From an uncultured Lachnospiraceae bacterium (GTDB lineage Bacteria > Bacillota > Clostridia > Lachnospirales > Lachnospiraceae): a stretch of 64,000 nucleotides of DNA. Below are positions 36,103-44,129 of this stretch, piece after piece. A program made the translations under genes and the position numbers. The DNA lies in contig CAJUKA010000007.1 of the NCBI GenBank assembly GCA_910586585.1, positions 29,720-93,719 on the forward strand, in the 5' to 3' direction. A model generated the notes under the pieces. It was not told the origin of the DNA, made no database searches, and saw only the letters and a program-made list of their open reading frames with translations. Position 1 is the first letter of the stretch, and every line of letters starts with the position of its first letter.

Positions 36103-37269
36103 CTACTTTAACATATTCGCGGAGATTACCATTCTCTGAACTTCACTTGTTCCTTCGTAAATCTCAGTAATCTTAGCGTCTCTCATCATACGCTCAACTT
36201 CGTATTCTCTTGTGTAGCCATAACCGCCATGTAACTGAACAGCCTTGGTTGTTACTTCCATAGCCATCTCTGCTGCATATAATTTTGCCTGAGCAGCTTC
36301 TATACTATAAGAAGTCTTGTGATCTTTTGTGTACTGATCTTTCTTGCATGCAGCCTTATAAACCAAAAGCTGTGCTGCCTGAGCCTTTGTAGCCATATCA
36401 GCAAGCTGGAACTGTGTATTCTGGAATGCACCGATAGCACGTCCAAACTGCTTTCTTTCTTTTACATACTCAACAGTTCTGTCAATCGCGCCTTCACCAA
36501 TACCCAATGCCTGAGCTGCGATACCAATACGGCCGCCGTCCAATGTATGCATTGCGATACCAAAGCCCTTGCCCTGCTGTCCAAGCATGTTCTCCTTTGG
36601 AATACGGCAATCTGTGAAAATCAACTCATATGTTGAAGATCCACGGATACCCATTTTCTTTTCTTTTGTTCCAAATGAGAATCCAGGTGTACCTTTCTCA
36701 ACGATAAATGCAGAAATTTCTTTGGACATTCTGCCGCGCTTTTCAATCATGCCGGTAATCGCAAAAATAACATATACATCTGCTTCTTTACCATTTGTAA
36801 TGAAAATCTTAGAACCATTCAGAACCCACTCATCACCATCTAAAACAGCCTTTGTCTGCTGTCCCTGTGCATCCGTACCTGCTCCTGGCTCTGTCAAACC
36901 AAATGCACCAATCTTTCTGCCGCTTGCCAAGTCTGGAAGATATTTCTGTTTCTGTTCCTCTGTACCATAAGTGAAAATAGGGTCACAGCAAAGAGAGGTA
37001 TGTGCAGAAACGATAACTGCTGTTGTGCCGCAAACCTTTGCAAGCTCTTCTACACACATTGCATATGTAAGGATATCGCAGCCCTGTCCGCCATACTCCT
37101 TTGGAATTGGAATACCCATAAATCCTGCTTTTGCCATTTTCTCGACTGTAGCTCTTGGGAATTCTTCTGTCTCATCTACTTCTACTGCAAGAGGCTTCAC
37201 CTCTTTTTCAGCGAACTCTTTAAAAAGAGCTCTCGCCATCTCATGCTCTTTACTTAATGTAAAATCCAT
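36103..37269 (-). CDS. bcd: Butyryl-CoA dehydrogenase (acyl-CoA dehydrogenase family)
   Basis: 388 residues, near-standard length. FAD-binding and substrate blocks: FGLTEPGAGTDAQGQQTKAV, NGSKIFITNG, the catalytic-base region QLHGGYGYTREYEVERMMRDAKITEIYEG with Glu in EIYEGTSE, and the C-terminal VQRMVISANML. It reduces crotonyl-CoA to butyryl-CoA together with EtfAB. Its position in thl-crt-hbd-bcd-etfBA makes the short-chain substrate very likely. Confidence 0.95.
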   Translation of the reverse strand: MDFTLSKEHEMARALFKEFAEKEVKPLAVEVDETEEFPRATVEKMAKAGFMGIPIPKEYGGQGCDILTYAMCVEELAKVCGTTAVIVSAHTSLCCDPIFTYGTEEQKQKYLPDLASGRKIGAFGLTEPGAGTDAQGQQTKAVLDGDEWVLNGSKIFITNGKEADVYVIFAITGMIEKRGRMSKEISAFIVEKGTPGFSFGTKEKKMGIRGSSTYELIFTDCRIPKENMLGQQGKGFGIAMHTLDGGRIGIAAQALGIGEGAIDRTVEYVKERKQFGRAIGAFQNTQFQLADMATKAQAAQLLVYKAACKKDQYTKDHKTSYSIEAAQAKLYAAEMAMEVTTKAVQLHGGYGYTREYEVERMMRDAKITEIYEGTSEVQRMVISANMLK

Positions 37270-37417
37270 GTTATTATTCCTCCATTTTCAATAACTTTGA
37301 TTAAAAATTTATGTTCCTCTGTGTCATTACAGCGGTATTCATCTATTACCTGCGAACAGCAAGCCACTGTGTATCAAACACAGCGCCTTGCTATCGTTTT
37401 TAAAGACTTTCTTATCC

Positions 37418-38260
37418 TTATTTCTTTGTGTAATCGTAGAAGCCAACGCCTGTTTTCTTTCCAAGTTTTCCAGCACGTACCATTTTTCTAAGAAGTGGAG
37501 AAGGTGCATACTTTGAATCGCCTGTCTCATTGAAAATTACTTCCATAATTGCCAGCACGATATCAAGTCCAATATAATCGCCAAGTGCCAAAGGTCCCAT
37601 TGGATGATTTGCGCCAAGCTGCATTGCCACATCAATATCTGCTACGCTTGCAACACCTGCTGCATATACATTGATTGCTTCGTTAATCATCGGAATCAGA
37701 ATTCTGTTTACAACAAAACCTGCTGCCTCATTCACTTCTACTGGAGTCTTACCGATTTCCGTTGCAATATCTTTGATCTTTGCAACCAAATCTGCTGGTG
37801 TATTTGCACCTGCAATAACCTCTACCAGCTTCATTCTGTCTGCTGGATTGAAGAAATGCATACCAATCAGAGGACGGTCAAGACCTGCACCCATTTCTGT
37901 GATAGAAAGGGAAGATGTATTTGTTGCAAAAATACACTCTGGCTTTACAATTTCCTGTAATTCTTTGAATGTTGACTTTTTGATTTCCATCTTCTCAGGA
38001 GCAACTTCAATTACAAGGTCACAGTCTGTACAAATATCTTTCAAACCTGTAGCAATTTTAGCAGCAATTGCATCTGCTTTCTCCTGTGTAATCTTTTCTT
38101 TTCCAACAAGGAAGTTAAGATTTTTTAAAATCTTGGCCTTTCCACCATCAGCAAACTCCTGCTTAATATCACATAAGCACACTTCATAACCATCTGTCAT
38201 TGCAAAAGCCTGCGCAATACCAGAACCCATTGTTCCAGCGCCGATAATACCTACCTTCAT
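37418..38260 (-). CDS. hbd: 3-Hydroxybutyryl-CoA dehydrogenase
   Basis: 280 residues. Rossmann motif GIIGAGTMGSGIAQAFA at the N-terminus, catalytic His in GMHFFNPADRMKLVEVI, the linker NEAAGFVVNRILIPMINEA, and the C-terminal dimerisation domain with GANHPMGPLALGDYIGLD. It reduces acetoacetyl-CoA to 3-hydroxybutyryl-CoA. AGGAGG precedes the start. In the operon it lies between crt and bcd; the 148-base gap to bcd holds no visible gene. Confidence 0.97.
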   Translation of the reverse strand: MKVGIIGAGTMGSGIAQAFAMTDGYEVCLCDIKQEFADGGKAKILKNLNFLVGKEKITQEKADAIAAKIATGLKDICTDCDLVIEVAPEKMEIKKSTFKELQEIVKPECIFATNTSSLSITEMGAGLDRPLIGMHFFNPADRMKLVEVIAGANTPADLVAKIKDIATEIGKTPVEVNEAAGFVVNRILIPMINEAINVYAAGVASVADIDVAMQLGANHPMGPLALGDYIGLDIVLAIMEVIFNETGDSKYAPSPLLRKMVRAGKLGKKTGVGFYDYTKK

Positions 38261-38382
38261 TGTAAGTCCTCCTTATATTTTATATTCTAATTTCTTCTGT
38301 TTTATCAGATAAACGCTATCATTTTTCTGAAATCAGCCGCCATATACTGACTGGTCTGTAATATGTTCCCCAAAACTGCCTT

Positions 38383-39168
38383 CTAGCAATTTTTGAATGG
38401 CTCTTTTACTTTTTCCTTATTTTTGTCAAGGAAGAATGCCATACCATATTTCTGATCCTCTGTCTCAAAGCAATCACCAAAGAGTTTCTCTTCAATCACA
38501 ATTGCTTGATCCATATCAACATCCAAGCCCTCATTGATTGCTTTCTTGCAGTTGCGTACAGCAATCGGAGCATTTTTAGCAATGCCTGCTGCCATCTTTT
38601 CTGCCTGTGCCATTAACTCTTCCTGTGTATATACTGCATTTACAAGACCGATTCTAAGCGCTTCATCTGCCTTAATATTTCTTGCAGTATAAATCATTTG
38701 CTTGGCCATGCCAGCTCCAACAAGGCGCGAAAGCCTCTGTGTGCCGCCAAATCCTGGTGTGATGCCAAGACCAACTTCCGGCTGTCCAAACACTGCATTG
38801 TCAGAACAAATTCTGATGTCACAGCTCATTGCAATCTCACAGCCGCCGCCGAGTGCAAATCCATTCACTGCTGCAATTACAGGAATTGGGAATGTCTCTA
38901 ACTTTCTAAATACGTCATTTCCCTTTTTGCCAAATGCCTCACCCTCCGCCTTTGTCAAGGTGCTCATCTCTGCTATATCTGCACCTGCAACAAATGATTT
39001 CGCACCTGCACCGGTAAGAATCAGACAGCGTACTTCATCAAGATTCACTGTATCAAGTGTTGTGTTGAGCTCATCAAGCACCTGAGAATTGAGCGCATTT
39101 AACGCTTTCTCACGATTAATAGTAATCTTACCAACTGCGCCGTTTACTTCATAAAGGATATATTCCAT
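38383..39168 (-). CDS. crt: 3-Hydroxybutyryl-CoA dehydratase (crotonase)
   Basis: 261 residues of the enoyl-CoA hydratase family. Oxyanion-hole blocks GAGAKSFVAGADIAEM and NGFALGGGCEIAMSCD; catalytic Glu pair around FGQPEVGLGITPGFGGTQRL. It dehydrates 3-hydroxybutyryl-CoA to crotonyl-CoA. The ATG at 39168 follows GGAGGAG; the frame to 39186 has no signal. Second gene of the butyrate operon. Confidence 0.96.
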   Translation of the reverse strand: MEYILYEVNGAVGKITINREKALNALNSQVLDELNTTLDTVNLDEVRCLILTGAGAKSFVAGADIAEMSTLTKAEGEAFGKKGNDVFRKLETFPIPVIAAVNGFALGGGCEIAMSCDIRICSDNAVFGQPEVGLGITPGFGGTQRLSRLVGAGMAKQMIYTARNIKADEALRIGLVNAVYTQEELMAQAEKMAAGIAKNAPIAVRNCKKAINEGLDVDMDQAIVIEEKLFGDCFETEDQKYGMAFFLDKNKEKVKEPFKNC

Positions 39169-39208
39169 TGTTCTCCTCCATATCATCTATCAATATCTAC
39201 GTGTATCT

Positions 39209-40396
39209 TTATGCCTCATATTTTTTTACGATAGTAGAGCAGCCCATACCACCGCCAATACACAATGTTGCAAGACCCGTCTTGGCATCCTTTGCTTCCA
39301 TCTCATGAAGCAGTGTTACAAGGATACGGCATCCTGAAGCGCCTACTGGATGTCCCAATGCAATTGCGCCACCGTTTGGATTCAACTGTTTATCTACATC
39401 AATGCCCAAATCTCTGCCTACTGCAATAGACTGTGCTGCAAATGCTTCATTTGCCTCAATAACATCAAAGTCTTCAATCTTCATTCCAGTTTTTTCCATA
39501 ACCTTCTTTGTAGCTGCTACTGGTCCGATACCCATTACTTCTGGTCTTACGCCTGCAAGAGCACCTGCAACCCACTCAGCCATAGGTGTAACGCCCAATT
39601 CTTTTGCCTTTTCTTCACTCATAACAACAATTGCTGCTGCACCATCATTGATACCAGATGCATTTCCTGCTGTTACATATTTGTCTTTATTGATTGGACG
39701 AAGCTTTGCTAATGCTTCTATTGTAGATCCTGCTCTCGGTCCTTCATCAACCTTGAACTCTACCATTTCTTTTTTCTTCTTAATCATAACAGGCACGATT
39801 TCCTTGTCAAAAGCGCCTGATTTCTGAGCTGCTTCTGCCTTCTGCTGGCTCTTAAGCGCGAACTCATCTAGCTCCTCACGCGTAATTTTCCATTCATCAC
39901 AGATGTTGTCAGCAGTCTGAATCATATGATAATTGTTGAATGCATCCCACAATGCATCATTTACCATGGTATCTACCAATGTACCATTATTCATTCTATA
40001 TCCAAAACGTGCATTTGGCAGTGCAAAAGGCGCCATTGACATATTCTCCATACCGCCTGCTACAACGACATCCGCATCTCCTGCCAATATCATCTGAGCT
40101 GCCATGTTCACACAGTTCAAACCAGAACCACAAACTACATTTACCGTAACCGCTGGTGTCTCAATAGGAAGTCCAGCATTGATTGCAGACTGACGAGCCA
40201 CATTCTGTCCCTGGCCTGCCTGGATAACACATCCCATATATACATGGTCAACCTGTTCCGGAGCCACACCTGCTCTGTTCAATGCTTCTTTAATAACGAT
40301 TGAGCCCAGTTGTGACGCGGGAGTTGTGCTGAGTGAACCACCCATAGTACCGATTGCTGTACGGCATGCGCCTGCTAATACGATTCTTTTTGCCAT
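39209..40396 (-). CDS. thlA: Acetyl-CoA acetyltransferase (thiolase)
   Basis: 395 residues. Active-site Cys in NVVCGSGLNCVNMAAQ, C-terminal catalytic blocks NPNGGAIALGHPVGASGCRI (His) and LCIGGGMGCSTIV (Cys). It condenses two acetyl-CoA to acetoacetyl-CoA, the entry into butyrate formation. The ATG at 40396 follows GGAGGAAAAGAT; the longer frame start at 40411 lies inside the ribosome binding site region. First gene of the six-gene operon. Confidence 0.97.
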   Translation of the reverse strand: MAKRIVLAGACRTAIGTMGGSLSTTPASQLGSIVIKEALNRAGVAPEQVDHVYMGCVIQAGQGQNVARQSAINAGLPIETPAVTVNVVCGSGLNCVNMAAQMILAGDADVVVAGGMENMSMAPFALPNARFGYRMNNGTLVDTMVNDALWDAFNNYHMIQTADNICDEWKITREELDEFALKSQQKAEAAQKSGAFDKEIVPVMIKKKKEMVEFKVDEGPRAGSTIEALAKLRPINKDKYVTAGNASGINDGAAAIVVMSEEKAKELGVTPMAEWVAGALAGVRPEVMGIGPVAATKKVMEKTGMKIEDFDVIEANEAFAAQSIAVGRDLGIDVDKQLNPNGGAIALGHPVGASGCRILVTLLHEMEAKDAKTGLATLCIGGGMGCSTIVKKYEA

Positions 40397-40449
40397 TATC
40401 TTTTCCTCCATCTGTTTTTGAAAACCTTATATTTAATATTTCCGTTTGA

Positions 40450-40507
40450 TTGTTATTTTTATCACAATCATTGTGATTATTTTATCATATTGTTAAAAAA
40501 AAAGCAA
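40450..40507 (-). promoter_or_regulatory. Promoter and Rex-like operator of the butyrate operon
   Basis: Minus-strand -35 TTGCTT (40502-40507) and -10 TAAAAT (40479-40484) are 17 bases apart. Just downstream, 40450-40467 reads TTGTTATTTTTATCACAA, close to the Rex consensus TTGTTAANNNNTTAACAA with three differences; an overlapping ATCACAAT-G-ATTGTGAT palindrome also exists. Rex is a known NADH-sensing repressor of butyrate genes in Clostridium. No rex gene is in the window. Confidence 0.5.
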
Positions 40508-40609
40508 TCTGTTTATTGGTTGATATATATTGCATTTTAAACAAATTTTACCAAACAAAATTATTGATTTTTGTCAAATGTACTTTTTTAAAAACATGAT
40601 GTTTTTCAA

Positions 40610-41071
40610 TCATTGTGCATTATTCATAGCGTCCGGCTCCTTCGGTACACTTGGGTCTTTCATCCTATATTTTCTGTCCCATTCCTTGGTACTCTCATCA
40701 CGCTCAACCTCACATCGGTTTGCGCTCAAAAAACCTGCAAGTTGATAAAAATCGACCCAAATTTCGTTGTTTCCATCTTTTTGCGACTCATCAAAAATGA
40801 GCTGAAGACCTACATGAAGATGCACCGTTTCAATATTGTTCACATTTTCTGTATCACTGTATCCTGTATGCCCCATATAACCAATTACATCGCCTGCCGT
40901 GACATAATCCCCTTCTTTCAGACCATCTGCATAGGGTCTGTTCTGTCTTAAATGTGCATAATAATAATACCGCTTTTTGTCAAAGCTTCGGATACCAATG
41001 CGCCAGCCGCCATACCGATTCCAGCCAAGCGCCTCCACATATCCCGATTCACATGCTATAATCGGCGTACC
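40610..41071 (-). CDS. M23 metallopeptidase, C-terminal half of an interrupted gene
   Basis: About 150 codons from the recombination core to the stop: GTPIIACESGYVEALGWNRY, then WRIGIRSFDKKRYYYYAHL and the zinc motif HLHVG. This is the C-terminal half of the M23 endopeptidase domain. It lacks its own start and the first zinc ligands (H..D), which lie in the N-terminal half at 45753-46340. Upstream of the core the frame becomes unrelated element sequence. Joined at the shared core GGTACGCCGA the two halves give one continuous ~342-residue membrane-anchored peptidase. In the present form this half is presumably not translated; the GTG at 41038 has no convincing ribosome binding site. Confidence 0.85.
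   Translation of the reverse strand, partial: GTPIIACESGYVEALGWNRYGGWRIGIRSFDKKRYYYYAHLRQNRPYADGLKEGDYVTAGDVIGYMGHTGYSDTENVNNIETVHLHVGLQLIFDESQKDGNNEIWVDFYQLAGFLSANRCEVERDESTKEWDRKYRMKDPSVPKEPDAMNNAQ
41062..41071. repeat. Attachment core, left end of element
   Basis: TCGGCGTACC, identical and in the same orientation to 45764-45773. Outside it (left) is M23 coding sequence; inside it (right) is element DNA. Confidence 0.85.
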
Positions 41072-41085
41072 GACCAGAATGATTG

Positions 41086-41253
41086 TTAGAATAACATGCT
41101 GTTTTGTTTCTGCTCTGTTTCGTCCTCTGCCTTTGTCATTCCCTTTTGCCTGTTGTAATACAAATCAACAAGCGCGGTGGTTATACGCATATCGCTTTCT
41201 TGTGTAAACACTACTGTGCATACAAAATCTTCCTCCGTTTTTGCCCTAGCCAT
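41086..41253 (-). CDS. 55-residue protein at element end; candidate directionality factor
   Basis: ATG at 41253 after a strong GGAAGGGAG; stop TAA at 41086-41088, only 15 bases from the attachment core. The product begins MARAKTEEDFVCTVVFTQES, continues DMRITTALVDLYYNRQKG and ends in a charged tail. No family recognised. Small basic/acidic proteins coded next to attP often control excision by serine integrases; here that is inference from position and size. Upstream (41285-41397) a short frame ending GWLVDQMAGILIQQMQWK lacks an ATG-type start and is left uncalled. The rest of the 41254-41481 gap shows no gene. Confidence 0.6.
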   Translation of the reverse strand: MARAKTEEDFVCTVVFTQESDMRITTALVDLYYNRQKGMTKAEDETEQKQNSMLF

Positions 41254-41481
41254 CCAGCTCCCTTCCTATACAACAAATCATCCATTATTTCCACTGCATT
41301 TGTTGTATCAGTATACCTGCCATCTGGTCAACAAGCCAGCCTGTCAGAATCCTCTCCTCTTTATCTTTATGCCCGCAATGCTGCTGTCATTCCGATTTAT
41401 TCTGTGAACTCCCTTAGGAGCTGTTAAGAAATAAATCTTTACAGTTCCTTAGACAAAACCATTCCTTTACTGGAAACACTT

Positions 41482-42825
41482 CTATCGTTTTAATTTTTTG
41501 AAATAATTATCAACCATCTTTTTGATTTCTGGAAGCGGCATCTGTTTTGGCAAATACCCATTTGGCTTTAAAGCCAGTACTTTATTAACGGTTTCTTTGT
41601 CCATCCGGCTTGTCAAAAACATCACTGGAATGCTTGAAAACTCTTCCTCCGATCGAATCATTTCTAATACTTGACTGCCATTGCATCCCGGCATTTCATA
41701 ATCCAGCAGAACCAAATCCGGTTTGTCCAGCGTAATACTCTGAATCGCAGACATTGCAGACTTTGCAAGTGAAACTTCATAATCTTTTTCCAGCAACTGT
41801 TTCATAGTATGCTGCATCACACTAGAATCATCGACAACAAGCACTTTTTTCTTGTGCGACGTCTCATTCTCTTCAAGATATTTCTTAACCTCTTCTACCG
41901 CATTCTTGGCTTCTATCGAAGTTCCAAGCTTTTCATAAACCAAATGCGGTGCAATCACACAATATGCAAAATATCCTTCGCCTGTATTAAACAACAGGCT
42001 GAACTGCGGACGTTCATTTTCAAACCGTTTCTGAAACTGTTCATATGTCAGGAGACTTTCTTCCCACATCTCACTTAAACCAGCCGAAGGGAAATTTTCT
42101 GCGACACGATTCACAAACTGTCTCGCTGTATGTCTTGCAGCATTCATCAGCATAACATTCATCTTGTCGGACTCTGACCCCATCATTTTACCGATCGTTC
42201 TGGCAAGCAGTTTCTCCTCAAAAACAAGGATAATCTCCCATCGCTCTCCCTTACTGGAGCCATAAACCAAACGGTAATATATTCCATTTCCAAATTTTTC
42301 TCCGCCGTAGCTTTCACTGATTACTCTTGCCTGGAGCCGAAATAAATCATATAAAAGCTGAATGATTGTTTGACGCATTGCCACATGCTCATCTTCCGGC
42401 AAAAGATTTACCCACTTGCTTGTGGATTTGCCTGTAATCGCACGGTCTTCTGTCAAAGTATGTCCAATCAGCCATCCTGCGCAAACTCCTAGAAAATGAT
42501 TGACCGAATCCTGGGAATAGCGTGTTCTGCTTAGCTCTTCCTCAAGCCCCGGAAGTATTTTTTGACGAAAATCATCATGAATACGCCTATGTGTGTCGAA
42601 CCCTATGTAATGAATGGCTGCCATATAGGCTTCTTCCTGTGTGAAATGCTTCATTGCATGGTCTTTAAAATACTTGATTCCCTCTTGGCAAATCCACTGG
42701 CTTTTGTCTTCCTGATCTTTTAGCGCAAGTAGCTTATTGATAATCCCAAAGAGTTTTTTGTGTTCCCTGTCAATGGCCTCCACACCGATATTAAATCGGT
42801 CCTCCCATACTATCTGCTTACCCAT
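41482..42825 (-). CDS. Hemerythrin - CheX-like - receiver (REC) fusion
   Basis: 447 residues in three domains. Residues ~5-135 are a bacteriohemerythrin with the di-iron ligands: His22 (DREHKKLF), HAMKHFTQEE, HRRIHDDF and GHTLTEDRA, binding O2 or sensing oxygen/iron. Residues ~140-310 resemble CheX/CheC-type phosphatase-fold domains. Residues ~325-445 are a receiver with VLVVDDSSVMQ, Asp in LVLLDYEMPG and Thr/Ser in VMFLTSR. No output or DNA-binding domain follows. Start at 42825 has AAAGGAGG; the frame start at 42909 does not. Part of the element cargo. Confidence 0.88.
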   Translation of the reverse strand: MGKQIVWEDRFNIGVEAIDREHKKLFGIINKLLALKDQEDKSQWICQEGIKYFKDHAMKHFTQEEAYMAAIHYIGFDTHRRIHDDFRQKILPGLEEELSRTRYSQDSVNHFLGVCAGWLIGHTLTEDRAITGKSTSKWVNLLPEDEHVAMRQTIIQLLYDLFRLQARVISESYGGEKFGNGIYYRLVYGSSKGERWEIILVFEEKLLARTIGKMMGSESDKMNVMLMNAARHTARQFVNRVAENFPSAGLSEMWEESLLTYEQFQKRFENERPQFSLLFNTGEGYFAYCVIAPHLVYEKLGTSIEAKNAVEEVKKYLEENETSHKKKVLVVDDSSVMQHTMKQLLEKDYEVSLAKSAMSAIQSITLDKPDLVLLDYEMPGCNGSQVLEMIRSEEEFSSIPVMFLTSRMDKETVNKVLALKPNGYLPKQMPLPEIKKMVDNYFKKLKR

Positions 42826-42971
42826 ATATCCTCCTTTACCGCTCCAGAAAGTTGTTATTCTTATGTATAATGACTGCCCCATTATTTTCCTGTATATTAT
42901 ACCATACAATGCGATAGATAGTGAACCATTTTACAAATTTTGTTAAATAATTGCTTATATTTTCAGTATTT

Positions 42972-43901
42972 TTATGCATTTTGCACTTTCTCAAAATGCT
43001 GATAATCCTTTTTGGTTTTCCAGTTGCCGCCCCATGTAAATCCATGCTCTATAAAAAGCTGATAGCATAAATCATTCTGATCAATTTTGTACAAAAAATC
43101 CTTGGTTCGGTCCACATATTCAGCACCTCCTGCCGGATCACAGCGAATACTTCCATCTGATGCGGTCCGCACATAAGGATTATAAAGCGGATTTATATCA
43201 ATCGCCCGTCCAAAACTATGATTTGACAGCTTGTTTGTTCCGGAAATCAAACGGTAATTAAACGCAGAGGTATTATTGGCTTCCATGGATTTATCATCAT
43301 CTCCGCCATATTCTTCTATAAGCACCATCCGCTCGATTGGATACTGCGCGTCATACAATGCCTTCATAATACTTACGATATCCTGACTAATTGCATTGTT
43401 TACGATAAGTTCACCGATATGTGCTTTTCCGTCAAACCCAATATGAAGGACCCGGACATATGACAGCTCCTCCAGCGCAATATCTTCATTTTCAATATAG
43501 GAACACCCCATTATGCGCTGCTGTACCTGTGGCGGAATCTCCACCGCATAAAACAATTGGTCTATCTCATTGTCTGTCAACAATTCGACATCTACTATAT
43601 GATATGCTTCCCATTCACATATTTCTAAAATTTTATCCTCTTGCGCGTCATATTCTGATTGTGTTTCTTCTATTGTCATTTGTTCTATTGTTGTTTCTTC
43701 TATGAAGTCTTTTGTCTCTGGTACTGATTCTTTGGAATCTGTCATTTCCTCTAATATCTGTTCTTGTGTTTCTGTCTCTTCCTGATTTACAACCGTATTC
43801 TTTTGTGGCCTCATATTGCTATCTGCACATCCCGATAGGCTTACTGCCGCCATCATAAAAGTAGCTGTCACAAATCCCAAATTTATTTTCTTTTTTATCA
43901 T
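42972..43901 (-). CDS. M15-family D-Ala-D-Ala carboxypeptidase-like lipoprotein
   Basis: 309 residues. Signal with lipobox LSGC (Cys ~25), then an acidic Glu/Thr-rich linker (~30-95). The C-terminal domain carries the M15 zinc motif NHSFGRAIDINP (His and Asp) and the last His in DYQHFEKV, plus GFTWGGNW, as in VanY/M15C peptidases that cut peptidoglycan stem peptides. It is on the outer membrane face. It lies inside the element that interrupts another peptidoglycan peptidase gene. Gap of 146 bases to the hemerythrin gene. Confidence 0.88.
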   Translation of the reverse strand: MIKKKINLGFVTATFMMAAVSLSGCADSNMRPQKNTVVNQEETETQEQILEEMTDSKESVPETKDFIEETTIEQMTIEETQSEYDAQEDKILEICEWEAYHIVDVELLTDNEIDQLFYAVEIPPQVQQRIMGCSYIENEDIALEELSYVRVLHIGFDGKAHIGELIVNNAISQDIVSIMKALYDAQYPIERMVLIEEYGGDDDKSMEANNTSAFNYRLISGTNKLSNHSFGRAIDINPLYNPYVRTASDGSIRCDPAGGAEYVDRTKDFLYKIDQNDLCYQLFIEHGFTWGGNWKTKKDYQHFEKVQNA

Positions 43902-43910
43902 ATTAATCCT

Positions 43911-44001
43911 CCATGTCAGAGTAGTTTACTGCGATCAAGGCATATTGGAAGTTCTGACTCAAATTGCTGATTAAAAAATCAATACATTGGCATGATTTTT
44001 C
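43911..44001. repeat. Dispersed repeat family C, copy 2 (inside element)
   Basis: CCATGTCAGA...TTTACTGCGAT...CTGACTCAA...GGCATGATTTTT. It shares its first half with 30947-31035 and its second half with 48899-48972 (AGCATGATTTTT). Confidence 0.5.
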
Positions 44002-44032
44002 AAGCTCCCCCACCTCAAATAAAACTTATATC

Positions 44033-44073
44033 CATACAATAATACATTTTTTTATTTATTTTGTCATACGATT
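44033..44073 (+). promoter_or_regulatory. Possible sporulation-type promoter of the recombinase
   Basis: CATACAATA (44033-44041) and CATACGATT (44065-44073) resemble -10 boxes of sigma-E/sigma-K promoters (CATACA-T / CATA---TA). No convincing -35 is seen. Such control is known for skin-element recombinases; here it is speculative. Confidence 0.25.
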
Positions 44074-44129
44074 ATCAGAAGAAAGAAAACGGGCACACAA
44101 ACTCCCGTTTCCCAAAATGGAGACTGTGT

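Noticed and set aside
36319..40149. Numerous plus-strand ORFs opposite the butyrate operon
   Set aside because: All are shadows of strongly conserved enzymes on the minus strand.
41285..41397. Second small ORF ending GWLVDQMAGILIQQMQWK
   Set aside because: Open frame inside the element, but it lacks an ATG-type start with a ribosome binding site before the last residues; left uncalled.
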